A stretch of 64,000 bases of DNA, taken from assembly GCA_017506865.1 (NCBI GenBank), contig JAFCMP010000038.1:188501-252500 (forward strand), read 5' to 3'. This DNA comes from Tribonema minus. Taxonomy: Eukaryota; Sar; Xanthophyceae; Tribonematales; Tribonemataceae. Positions within the stretch are counted from its first letter, which is position 1. The number at the start of each line of letters is the position of its first letter. Below the pieces are notes generated by a model that did not search any database, had not been told where the DNA came from, and saw nothing but the letters and a program-made list of their open reading frames with translations. Below, one piece after another: positions 36,201-47,700 of the stretch. Position numbers and translations under genes: made by a program.

Positions 36201-39185
36201 TTCACCTTGATGTTAGCTTATTCTGCTTCCGGCAAAGACAAGACATGTCTTACCTTGTACTGTGCCAGCCGTGTCATGGCTATGTTGAAGGCACCCCGCG
36301 ACATGCGCCTGCCTCCATCCGACTGCACTTCGCCTCCCACCGTATCGCCAAACAGCCGTCTGCATGTCGCCACATCTGAGTAGGCATGCAGTAGCTCGCA
36401 GGTGTGTACGCAGTGCACAAAGTCCACCAGAGACAGACCCCCTGCTCCCCCTTGCATTGGCCCACAGGCAGCGCTGTATACCGTGTCCAGAACTCCCTGG
36501 TGCTGTAGCAGTATGGCGCGCGCTGCCTTGGCATCTTGAACGTCGCCAAACAGGCTCTGCTCAGCAGCCACGCAAACAGTTGTTGTGCAGGCAGACGTAG
36601 AAAGGAGGTCAGGCCAGTGCGCAGATGTCATGTGTAATATTGGCTCTGGTGTGCCAGAATCACTGCACAAATCAGAAGCTTATCACATGGCACCATACGC
36701 AAAGGAGAGCTTTCAGACAATGAGGCCGCACACATTGGTACGTACCAAATCGCCAAATAGAAGTCTACCATGCCAGTTTCATATGAGGCAAGAGCCGAGC
36801 AGACTAGTAGCAATGCAATGATGGTCAGGCACTCGCTCTGGAGCCAGCATGCTTACAATTATGAAGCTTCACTTGCTTCACCCATCGCTCTGCCAATGAC
36901 CTGGCAGTATCGCCATTATGTGCACGAGGTGTTGCACTGGGCAACAGTCATTAAGCACTGCGTATGTTGCAACCTTGACCTACCTTGAGGTCTGACACCT
37001 GTATGCCTATAGCTGCGTCATTGACTGAGTGGGATGGCCCAGGCACTGATGTCAGGGCACCACCCAGGGACCCGCTGCGCACTGTTGATGTGACAGTGAC
37101 ATTGAACTGCATGCTGCTGCGGTGACCGGCACCAGTGTTGCGTGTGGATTTACTCCATTGTTCAGCAGCTGCCACCAGCTCCTTGCGCAACTCTTCCCCT
37201 TTTGCCTGCTCAAGGATTGCAAAAATAAAAAAAAATCAGCCAGTAGTGTCATAACTTCAAGCAAAATTGAAGACCATGGCAAGAAGGCGGGTATACATAC
37301 ATGGAATGACGGCGTGACAGTAGGTTGTACAGCTGCACTCCTGAAGTTGTTGGGTCACACTGGGTAGGTGCTGCACTGGGATGCGTCATCAAGTCATGAC
37401 CCACATGCACAGGGGCAGCACGCAGTGGTACCTGGCATGAATTAGTGGTCAGGTCTGAAGTTCCGCAAATGTCATGCAAGAACATGCATGGTCATAGCAG
37501 GTGGCGCCTTTGCAACATTCACTTCACGCAATGCTGCCTTACAAAATTCATCCACATGAAGAAATGGCAAGAAACTCTGATCAGCTTTGTTGGAGTATGC
37601 TCAGTCTGGAAGTATAGCATCAATAATCCATGCATTACTTGGGCCATGATGGAACTCACTTGTCGCTGGCTGGCCTCACTGCCACAGAACCCAGCCCTGT
37701 GCGCAAGAGAAGCAGGAATATGTGTACACGTATGTGTAAGTATGAGCCACAGCCCCCCCAGACAAAGGTACATGATGAGTGGTATTGCTTGGTAGTTTTC
37801 ACATTCACACACATGGTATACCTAGTGCTGCACACGTTGGCGCTTTGCACATCAGCAGATGGCAGCCAAGAGTGCTCCTGTATACGTTTACAGAACAAAC
37901 TAGTAGTCTAAATAAAAGGACCCAAGCTGCTAGACGAGGTGCTTATCTGGTGTGGCGTCCATCCACACTCTCAGCAGAGGATGAATGAACCACCTCTTCT
38001 GACATTGCAGCAGCAGCATCAAACTAGTCATGAGTTTCTTTCGACACCAAAAAAAACAAATGACATGGTCACCTGTACCAGGGGCTCTGTATGACAGCAC
38101 CAATGTCATCAACCTCTGCTCGCTGCTGCAGCACCACCTGAGGTAGGTAGGTAAGTACACATGCAAACACCGCAATCATCAGCAACCACGGTATGTCAAC
38201 TGCCTATCAAGCATTAGAGTTGCCAATGAAGCAGCCAGATCAACTGCCAATCATTTGTAGTGATAGTCTTCTTTGAAGGTAGATGCACAAAGGAATTACG
38301 GCACTGTACATGCGCCAGCCCACTGGCCATGAGACTGCAAAGGGTATGCCAGCTGGACATCACAGAGGGTCATGGCGCAGCTATGCGCCTACCTGGTGCA
38401 TGGCCATGCCGCTAATGATAGCTTCACCCTATTAGTGCCAACATATCAGCAACCAATACGATGATGCTCGCAAGCACCTCCATTGACAATCAGGACATGC
38501 ACATTACGGTGCAGTGTTGCAAGCCACGTACTCAGCTATCCTTACCCCAGACAGCACATGTGACTACAGTCACGCATCCACTAAGGGTACATTAGAAGCC
38601 AAAATCAAAATGTGAACGACGTTCAGGCTCGCAAAGTTCTGGAATGAACTGGTCAGTGACCCAGCCCACAAGTATTATAACGCCTACTTGTCGCCTGATT
38701 TCTCATTGTGGTTTACCTGCACTTGATCACCATCACTCAGCACATCTCTGATCCTGGCGTGCGGATCGTGAAGTTGCCTCTCCTTGTTGCAAGCAATGGC
38801 CTGTGGCATGTAGAAACCTCGCACCGCCTCCTGTGTCTCTCTGAGCCTGCCCCTGCCATTTGGTTGCGCAAGCTTCACCCTTTGCGCAGCGACCAGCCCT
38901 AGCCACCGCAGAGTCTGAAGTACAGCACATGGCAGCGAAACACCTACTCAAGGTTTGTTATCATCAAGGCGACCCATAGCAGCAGAAAGGACACCAGCAT
39001 TGGCGTGCACCAGTCTGGCCTCTGTGCAGAGAGCTATCATCACAACAGTGTGATGAACGCAAGCTGCAGCATCCAGGACGCAGTCGGCATTCATGCTGCT
39101 CCAGGGGCCTGCGAACACGAACCTGATTGCCTTCACCACAGGGCACCTCGAAGCTGGTTCGCTGCACCTCAACTTTGACTTTCAT
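33228..39185 (-). CDS. Protein with ubiquitin-like N-terminus and EF-hand-like units
   Basis: Eleven minus-strand exons: 39185-39123, 38914-38717, 38137-38073, 37696-37660, 37431-37297, 37205-36984, 36556-36254, 35805-35722, 34794-34679, 34022-33852 and 33399-33228 (TAA). The lengths sum to 522 codons with all phases consistent, giving 521 residues. Residues 1 to about 95 look like a beta-grasp/ubiquitin-like domain (MKVKVEVQRTSFEVPCG near the start; IRDVLSDGDQVQVVL near the end). Residues 109-240 are less structured. From about 240 there are helix-loop-helix, EF-hand-like units without obvious calcium ligands (LSLVDFVHCVHTCELLHAYS; ATLSLAAYQQLVSDCGVV; LKELTFFECVRAAARLA). I recall this alternation from proteins of flagellated protists, so a cilium-associated role is a guess. 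The donor after 34679 is GC (AG|GCAAGC). The end of exon 5 (HSMY|GTATAC) is the weakest junction. It is divergent from the TPR gene, with 167 bp between starts. Confidence 0.7.
35038..35126. repeat. GTACTTGAAGTAC palindrome and CA microsatellite
   Basis: In intron 8 of the UBL/EF-like gene, a near-palindrome (35038-35050) is followed by an imperfect (CA)n run at about 35095-35124. Immediately after comes CACGGTATTC, present twice. Confidence 0.7.
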
Positions 39186-39352
39186 GTGTGTAGCAGCAGC
39201 AGGCTGCGCCAGGGGTGGTGTATATGATACTACTGCTTGGTCTCTCGCGGGGAAGCAGCCTTGAAGTTTTCCGTTATTTTGGGGGAGAACTTCGAATTCT
39301 CTGCAGAAAGTTTCCGTTAATTTTGGGACCTGAACTTCTTGCTGACGAGACC
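39186..39352. promoter_or_regulatory. Short bidirectional upstream region (UBL/EF-like gene and TPR gene)
   Basis: Only 167 bp separate the two divergent ATG codons, so promoter elements must be shared or overlap a 5' UTR. It includes a near-duplicated phrase (TTCCGTTATTTTGGG at about 39268 and TTCCGTTAATTTTGGG at about 39311). Confidence 0.55.
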
Positions 39353-42272
39353 ATGCAGCATGCAGCGACGAGCGCTGTGTTCGGCATCATAGTCATAGCG
39401 TGCCTCGTTGCATGTCATGCAACGCTTAATGCAGACGCTCCGGGCTTCATAATCCACTGTCGGCGATATAAGTGGAAGCAGGCAAGCTTTGCTGCACCAC
39501 CAAGTCCTGCAAAGCACGGGCGACAGAGCATGGCTACAAGGGCTGCGCCGCAACAGTTCGATCCTGAGACGTACACAGGATCCAATCCTAAGGTGAACCA
39601 TGCAATTGTTGCAACCGAATTGCATGAATCTGACCATGCCATCATTTTGGCAGGCACACATACTAAGCTGCAGATGTGAGCCAAGGGGCATTGCATTCAT
39701 GCGTAATCATGTGATGTACTTGGCGGCAAGCAAAGTGCACCTTACAGGGCCTAAGCCATGTCTCAGCGGCCATGCGTTGACCTCGCAATTGCGCACCTGT
39801 TTCAGGTTGCTGGGTATTGCTGCTGATGGTGATTGTCTCTCTTTTCTGCTTCGAGGGTGTACCAGAATTGGGGAGCAGTACACTGCGGTTGTGTTGTGTT
39901 GGTCACTCTTGGTCACTCTTCTGCATCAGACGTGGTAACTAGTGTGTAGATAGAGGTCTGGCAAGTCACTGTCTTTATCAAATTTGGTCCCAACTGATGA
40001 CCCTAGGCATCACTGCTCCTTGGCAGGTGTACATTGTGCGAGGGATGGAGCGGTTCAGGAAAGCCAAGGTACAAGAGAGGTGAGTATAATCTGACTGGAA
40101 TTTTATGCCCCTTGCTTACAGGACGCTTTCAAAACAATGGCCATGGTGATGTTGAATGATGTGGCATGATGTGCTTTTACGACGGCCACAGGCTTTCTAC
40201 TGTGAGCATTGGCGTTGCGTACCAACTTCAAATCCTTCGATGCTTTGATCTCATGTGGTCTGTTGCTCGTTAGATGAATGATATGGGCATGTTTGCATGC
40301 ATGCCTGAACGAGTGCACACCTGCAAGTGATTCTGTTCTTGACAAAAGGAGCTCTGCACCTTGCTTGCATGTGTTGATACGCGGCAAAAATCTTTGACAA
40401 CATGATTTGACTCGCCGTGACTTCAACATCCACCAGCACTTTTCAGGTGCTTTTTGGCCGCTTTAAATACCTTTTGCAAACACTGTAAAGACTTTACATG
40501 CATGGTCAAGTGAGTGAGGATCCGAACTGGCACCTCCCCTATCTGTGTTCTCTTGCGTTTTTGGGCTAGTTGCTTTCGTGAACCTTTCTGGTCACGATGT
40601 TCAGCAACTGCTACTTCTGAGTTCGCTTCGCTCATTTACCATGTTTACTCGTATCCACGTGCAGCATATCGGACTTTGACAGAGCTTTGCAGCTGAGCCC
40701 AGCGCTTGGGCCCTACCTGTGGCAGCGGGGTCTGTCGCTCTACTATGCGGACAGGTGAGCCAAGGCACTACTACTAGTCACTACTACTAGTCTCTACTAG
40801 TTTGGCACATGTGCAGCAGGGGTGAATAGATGTGGACCTTGACGCAACATGATTGCGGGAGGCTGCGCTTTCACATGTACTGAAGCAGGTGCACTTGTGC
40901 GCGCTCGCAGACATGAAGTTAATTTGTGTGTTGCTTGAATGTGCTGACCTTGTTGATGTTGTGTCCATGAGATGTACAAACACCTCATGTTCATGTTCTT
41001 CCATTGCACATTACTTATGTTGTGGTGTACATGAGGTTGAGGTCTGCTAGAAGCAGAGGCTACAGCCTGCCTGAAGCTAGTATGACCATCACCAGTACAC
41101 AGCGCTACTGTTGCTGAGCCCTATACTTTTGCTACATCATTGCCTCAAATCGCACCACCAGCATACGGCCACTAGCGCGGCATGGCAGCGCTGGCTCGTG
41201 CAAACACCTGTACCTTGCATGCTCTCTCTGTGTCGCAACCCAGGTTTGCTGAAGGTGCAGCTCAATTCAGGCTGGACGTGTCAGTCAACCCTAACGACAC
41301 TGAGGAGGCCATTTGGGCCTTTGCCTGTGAAGCTAGGACGCTGGGCTTTCAGGAAGCCAGGAAGCGTCTGCTCAAGGTTGGGCAAGATACGCGGCCATAC
41401 ATGCGCACTGCCTACAGGTACTGCACCTACTCCTGGTTTCTGGATTGAAAATATGTTGACCTTCAATGCACTGAGTCAGAGGTGTATTCCGAGTCCATGA
41501 CAGTGCATGTGGTGTTCAGAGTGACACTGCTGTGCTTTTGGTGTGTTTTCGTAAAGAAATATGAACTTCTAGCAAAGTAGCACATCAGCTCTCTGCATCA
41601 TTGCTGCACAATAGTTACAGAGTGACACTCATCATTTGCTCTTGGATTCTTGGCCTACTTCATTGCTGCCGCAACTCGACTCTGCGTTCGGGAATGTGTA
41701 ACCAGATTGAGTGCAGCTGGAAAAAAAGAAGAAAAAGGTCGTCAGCAGTGCTACTGCTAATGCTATGCCATTGGAAACATTTGTGAATGCACCATGGGCA
41801 TCATTTGGCTTGGCTAACCCAGCTGCCAACAAATTGGCATTAATGACTTCCATGTGAGCGTTCACCTGTGAGCACTGCATGGCATGTGAGTCCTACGGTG
41901 TGTGTGCATGCAGAGCTCGAGTCCACAGCAAAGCTTACTGTACCACCGTTGGCTGAAGCCTTTGATTATCGAGTCCAAGTGTTCAACAAGCAAGTGCTGA
42001 CACATTGTAACTGCCTGTCCCTGCCATGGGCAATCTGTGCCTGCAGTTTATTTCAGGGATCCACATCGGAGCAGGATCTGGCCATGGTGGGCCAGACAGA
42101 TGACAGGTCCCACTTCTATGCAAACCTTTACTTGGGACTGTATGCAGAGTGTCGGGAGGAGGTGGATTTGGCAAGGCACTATATTGGGCTCGCAGTTGGC
42201 AGCAAGTACTGCGCAACGGGCGATTACATGTGCAGCCTGGCTCGCGTGCATCAGAAGGTCAGGGGTTGGTAA
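39353..42272 (+). CDS. Tetratricopeptide-repeat protein of plant/algal type, probably plastid-targeted
   Basis: Five exons: 39353-39592, 40027-40079, 40665-40754, 41244-41417 and 42047-42272 (TAA), giving 260 residues. The TPR core reads VYIVRGMERFRKAKVQES, SDFDRALQLSPALGPYLWQR, GLSLYYADRFAEGAAQFRLD, NPNDTEEAIWAFACEAR and HFYANLYLGLYAECREEVDL, ending LARVHQKVRGW. This matches, from memory, a conserved TPR family of plants, algae and cyanobacteria; its molecular function is not known to me and a scaffold role is inferred. Exon 1 encodes about 80 residues not belonging to the TPR domain: a hydrophobic segment (about 8-24, SAVFGIIVIACLVACHA), then a basic region containing ASFAAPPS. This resembles a bipartite presequence for a complex plastid. 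An upstream in-frame ATG at 39215 is rejected because it would nearly abut the divergent gene's ATG. Confidence 0.85.
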
Positions 42273-43773
42273 ACCTCCATGGCGTGTGTGCATACACAGA
42301 CATTGGCAAAAGCCATGGCTTTCGTCGCCAGGAAGCTTTGAAATGTTACCACTGCGTCCGGCACAGTCGTGCAAACGACTGTGAAGGTCAGAGTTCATTC
42401 GAGCACATCACACACTGTGCACCACCTCTGTAAACGGTGGGTAGCCAGCACAAGCAACCTTAAACACATGCAACACTTTCTACCCTGGAGATGCCACATT
42501 GCTCCAGGCTCAGATAGAGAAGAAGTTTTAATGCATCGTACGTCCCCCACCGTGGCCGTAAACAAGGTTCCACTGTAAGCGCTCATGGCGTGCTGGACGC
42601 TGGCGGCAACTGTATTTCATAGTGAACGGCACAAATAAGGGAGAAGCCTACATTGCCACAGGCCCCAGGCAGCTGCGCTTGGTTTTGGTCATTTACACAG
42701 CAAATGGCATGGTGGAGCTGTTGTCACCGTACAGTAGGCGACATCTCAAATGCAGGCTACATCGATTGCGCCCGCAAACAAAGCGTGGCGCTCTGCACAC
42801 ATGCCCACACAACACAAAAGTAATCTATCATCATATTCTAAGCAATACCTGGCTCGTGTCATGTTCTCTGCTGCCGCCCACTGCAGCAAAGCATTCAAAA
42901 GTCAACTGCTGTATATGTTTCCGCACTCAGTGCTTGCCAGGCTTGGCATGTCAGGTCGGTCCACGGGTTTCGCAACGCACATGTGCAGCCGTGCGTCATG
43001 CACCAAATAAGTTGCGGCATGCAGCAACAGTCCATCGCTGTGTGCATTGTATTGTGTGCAACTGTCTCCTCCCCGCGGGCTTGCGATGCTGTGCTGCATT
43101 TCATGTCGTTTCGCATATGTGCTTAGTGAAAGCTGCAGCACTTGTGTCGTCGATGCAGCGGGCGCTCTATCGAAGCCAACAAGAGCATTCACAAGTTTAT
43201 GAACACCTGGCGAGCCATGGCATGACTGCGCAAGCGCATCAGCATCTTCGTTGTGTTCAGTTGTCGAGTCCAACGGCTGCAGTTTGCCCAAAGAGATTTA
43301 GGCAGCTGACTGCAGAAGAGCCTCTGTGGATTTGCAGACGCTGACAGGTGCATCTACAGGACCGTCAATCTCGGAATACTCGTATACTCAAGAGTTTGCC
43401 ATTGTTTGGGGCAACCTGGCCCGGGCGACAATAGGCTGTCAAACCGGCCGTGTGCTTGTCTACTCTAAATTGCTTTGTCGCCCAGTGTTATCTGTATGGC
43501 GCGTTTGACCCAAACCTCAGGCAATAGAAAATGAAACAGTCCATCTAGATGTATGCTGGTGTACATGCTGCATGACACAACACGCAGAAAAGGTGCAACC
43601 TCCCCGCCAATCCATTGCCTTGTCTGGCCCATGATGAAGGACACATAACAATCAAACAGCAAGCGGCAAGGCACAACCATCAACAAGCAGTGCACATTGC
43701 AGTAGCAGCGGCACGGACCGTGTAAAAAAGATTGTGGCAATGTCGAACATTTCATGTCTCGATCTATTGTGAC
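42273..43773. other. Region between convergent TPR and SDHAF1 genes
   Basis: It contains an uninterrupted 240-codon plus-strand frame (42622-43344), but its composition (His, Cys and Arg rich, no domain) looks like chance. A terminal exon of SDHAF1 may also lie here and was not identified. Confidence 0.5.
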
Positions 43774-44436
43774 CTTGTGCGCTGCCTGTACATCCGGCTT
43801 GCTCAGCATCTTGAGCTGTTTGCGTCCCTGCCTAAGGTTGTGTTCAATGAGCTTGAAATCATGTGTGCTTAATCTGTGCGCTGCGGCTCTAAACGTGTCA
43901 CGCGCCCACGCCACTGTGCCAGCACCCTTGTCGCTTGCCTTTTCTTTGGCCTTGGCTGCTCTCAATGCTTGCCTGCAATTGAGTGCAGTGAAAAGCCCAT
44001 GTGACATCGATTAGTGCTGATGTGCGCTAACATGATACAAACGGTCATGGCCCACTGCCGTCGACTGCTGTCTTGAGGGCGCCGCTCGAAATACCAAGTT
44101 GCGTCTGTTTGTATGACAAGCGAACGACGGTATGTGCACTGACACAAGCTGCGCAGCTGTACATGAAAGGCTTTGCAGCCTACAGATATCTACCTCATGA
44201 TATCCTTGAAAGCATCGCATCAGCTGTATCATGAGGTGAGCTGCAAATTCCCACAAACATGCTTGTCTGTCCGGCCTATGTTCTTCACCTCTGGTGCGTG
44301 CCTACTCTGGGTGAGGCTAGCAAATTGAGCTACCTCTCATCAAGTGAACTAGCAATTCTACACGGTGTGAGGTCAGCTGTTCTGACCTGTAAAACGCCAA
44401 CACCTCGCGTTGCAATCCTGAGAGCTGCCTCGCCAT
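43774..44436 (-). CDS. SDHAF1: Succinate dehydrogenase assembly factor 1 (LYR family)
   Basis: Exon 1 is 44436-44387 and exon 2 is 43972 to about 43774 on the minus strand. SDHAF1 is a small mitochondrial-matrix LYR protein that helps insert iron-sulfur clusters into the SdhB subunit of complex II. Exon 1 encodes MARQLSGLQREVLAFY and two bases of the next Arg codon; exon 2 completes it and continues QALRAAKAKEK. This restores the LYR signature as F-Y-R, with Phe in place of Leu. Exon 2 also contains WARDTFRAAAHRLSTHDFKL and IEHNLRQGRKQLKML, the conserved second half of the family (DF..IE..LR.GRKQL). To the AAG at 43774 it makes 83 residues, close to the length of the conserved LYR core. The C-terminus is unresolved: either a weak donor (GTCACA) leads to an unseen exon, or translation reads on to a stop at 43465 (about 185 residues). 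It is divergent from Ku70. Confidence 0.76.
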
Positions 44437-44719
44437 ACGTGTTCTCAGAGGTCCCTGGCCTGACGTGCGCACCAGATTTCCAGGGTAACGACACTGCTGC
44501 CCCTGATCAGCTCGTCTTTGGATCAAAAAATCCTCAGGGATCTTCAACTGTGAAGTACCTACCCTTTTTGGAGGGAAAGTCAATCCTGTGCAGAACCTCA
44601 GAACCTCTTACCGCCTGCGACAAAGCAGCTGGTGGAGTTCAAACAAGCGGGGAGCAAAAGCAACAGCAGGATAGCCCCTTTTGGGGTCATTTTGGGGTTT
44701 GGAGAATAAAGCACCGAAG
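44437..44719. promoter_or_regulatory. Bidirectional upstream region of SDHAF1 and Ku70
   Basis: 283 bp lie between divergent start codons. A T/G-rich stretch (CCCCTTTTGGGGTCATTTTG) sits about 40 bp before the Ku70 ATG and is partly self-complementary (CCCC/GGGG). No recognised factor site can be named. Confidence 0.5.
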
Positions 44720-47700
44720 ATGGCGTGGGGCGAGGACGATGACCGAGAAGATGAGCAAGACGAGGAAGAGGATGCGGAGGACCACATGCGTGTGCAGAAC
44801 GACAACATTATCTGTAAGCAACTTCAAATGAGTGCTGTAAGCAGAAACGATCAAGAGTTTCAGAATACTTCGGAGTATCCAAGAAAATCCCTGCTCATGC
44901 TTCGCAGAACTTGCTCTCTGGTGTCAAACACATATCTGGCAAGCACAAACGCCATATCAGAAGTTACTTGCAACGCAATCATGGCCTTCGAAAAACCCGC
45001 TGGAGTGCAAGCACCATAGGTCCCATAGTTGCCTCCCTGAGCTCTTTGCGCCAGCGGTTTGTGCAGATTTGGGAGTGACAAGGATTTGATGCTCTGCTCT
45101 GCGTCTGCTTTGATGCACTGCTGAAGTTCTTCACGTCAGGTGCTGGTGTGCTGCAAAGTCTCATTTACGTCGGTGCAATCATCGTTTGGCAAGGCTGGCG
45201 CAGCAGCCAATTTTCTCGTAAATGCGATCTGCCCAATGGGTTGGCGATTTCATTCAGCGTGCTTTCGAGGGTATCACCGCTATGAACATGCTACAGATGT
45301 ATCCACCATGGCACAGTAGACCTCTCTGCTTTCGCACGATGGTCATGCCGTTTACTGGTCCATTCATGTTTGGAAGGGTAGAAGCAATGATCAATGTGCC
45401 TGTTTTTGGAGAAAAGCTGCGCCATTAAGCTTGATGGATAGCGAAACAGCGCTAAAAGGTAAAGATGGTGACACACATGTGATACATCCATATTCAACAC
45501 TCACACCAGCTGCTTCCGCCGTGCACATTCTGTGCTGTGTGCCACTTCACTGCATTGTGCCAGTCCTCATCGACGCGCGTCAGAACATGCATGAAACGTG
45601 TCCCAGCACACCGGACCTGACCTACTTCCAAGTGGCGCTCAAGGTGGCCCTAGCGGTGATGAAGAACAAAGTGGTCATGAGTGCCAAGCACATGGTGGCC
45701 ATGGTCTTCTTTGGAGCGACTGGCGGGGAGAGCAACGGGGACACGTATCAGGAGGATAACGTGTGGCCATTTCTGCCTCTAGCGGTGAGTTGTGATGCGA
45801 TAAGTGTCACACGGTACATTTTTCCAGGAGAGATGTTGTACACTCATGCTTCCGGCATTTGCTTTGAATTGGCGCAGCGGCCTGGTTGCTCGGATCTTGT
45901 CAATGCGCCTTTGATTTGAATTAACTTGTCAGAATCAAGCGCTGCTCATCAGCTTTGATGCAACTCATGCATCTGTGATTTACGTCTACGATCACAACAA
46001 CAAGTAGTGTAACGCGGCCATCATCAAGTGGCAGAGGCGTGCATGTACAAGTGAGGTTTGTGTCAATCTGTTGTGTTCATCCATTATCCCCGCCATAGCA
46101 TGTGGTAGAAGTACTTATTTTAATGCAGGTGCTGGAACAGCAATGATTTCAATCTAAAGCGACGGCAGCTATGCTTGCTGACTGTGGTGTTCAGGAATCT
46201 GATGCCTGGCTGAATACAGCCGAATATCGGCGTTTACCTGTTGTAGATGTGACGCACACAGTGCACTGCGTCACCAGCGGCACATTGCATTTCCATTTGT
46301 ACTGACACGATAATTTCCGATGTGACATGCACTTCATGCAATTTTAGCAGCGCGCACGTTTCTTTCATGGTTCTGTGACAGGCCCCAGACACCAAGAGCA
46401 TCCGACAGGTGGACAATCTGGTCAAATCCATCAGTTACGGGATGACAGACGTTGTCACAGAAAACAAGGTAATTTCAATGTGGTGATCTTTGCTGGCTGC
46501 ATGGAGGTGGAGTCATTGTAATGGTGTACTTGAAGTAGTGAGCATAATTTGAAACTGTCTGGCCTGCTGCATCACCATGACACTGCCGATGCATGCATGT
46601 TGACGTGCATCACTCCTCTGCCAGCCATTGAGACAATTTGAGGCAAGGGATAATTTTGTGACTGCAAGCTTGTGCATACGAATGTAAAGCTAGTACAGTT
46701 CTCGCCTGTGCTCACCAGGTATGGTCAAGCCAGTATCACCGGAATTCAAATACTGCGCACAGTAGTTGCTTCTCAAAGTTCGACAACTTCCACAATGGCT
46801 TTTTGCCTGTCAGCCCATGGCTGTGGATGCAAAAGTTGACCGAGGGCGAGACCCGTGCACGCGCATTGATCAGTAATTTTAGTGTCTGTGCGGGTGCATG
46901 ACTTGATGCTATGTATGCTCCTACAAGTGTGACTGCAACCAAAGTTCTCTGCGCTTTCGTCAGCCTTGGACGTGTTCTGGCTAAGTGCATACGCCTTCAG
47001 CGCGCTTGCACATATCCAGTCACGACACGAAATGCTGCGCGAAATCTGACAATGACTTTTGCATGCGCTCGTCTTGCATTGGATGCAGGCTCTGAGTGAG
47101 GATGATATTTGCCCCCTGAGGGGCGGCATTCGGTCCTGCAACCTGACATTCAGGGACTGCAAGAACTGCCGCAAGGGCGACTACAAGCGTGTGTTCCTCT
47201 TCACCAACCAGGACAACCCCAAGTTTGGCAGGAATGAGGCGGAGAGCAACGAAGAGAAGACAAGGATCTTGCAGGTAAGCGTTGGTGTACTGTCTGAAAG
47301 CCTGGCAATGAAGTGAGGGAAGACAAGCACATGCCTTTGTGCCCCAGCAATAATACAGCAACAATAATGCTCCTGTGGACCTGGGCCTGGATCAGAGGTG
47401 ACCAGCTGTTCGATAGTTTACTAGGCAGCCGACCTTTTGGGGGGCAAGTGCACATTGCACAATCTTTAATTAACTCGGTTTTCCTTGCCTTCCGGTTTTG
47501 AAGCTTGTCTGATGAATGCATTTCTGGTCACTTGCTTGCTCACTGCTCACAGGCGGCCAGCGACGCCAAGGAGACAGGTGTCACCATTACGGTCTACCCA
47601 ATGCAGCGCGGCAGTGGTGTGGCAGATCATGACAATGACCAGGACGAGGGCAGTGGGAAACCTGCTTTTGACATGACCAAGATATACGCTGAGCTGGAGA

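Noticed and set aside
37941..38011. Possible extra exon of the UBL/EF-like gene (minus, KRWFIHPLLRVWMDATPDKH)
   Set aside because: Reading it in the phase required by the exon before (38137-38073) gives a stop, and its only downstream donor would be GTCTAG; skipping it keeps the frame perfectly.
39215..39352. Upstream in-frame ATG for the TPR gene
   Set aside because: Would place the start 30 bp from the divergent gene's ATG; the ATG at 39353 directly precedes the signal-like segment.
42622..43344. Uninterrupted 240-codon plus-strand frame between the TPR and SDHAF1 genes
   Set aside because: His/Cys/Arg-rich composition, no domain, no neighbouring splice context, and other genes here have much shorter exons; most likely a chance open frame.
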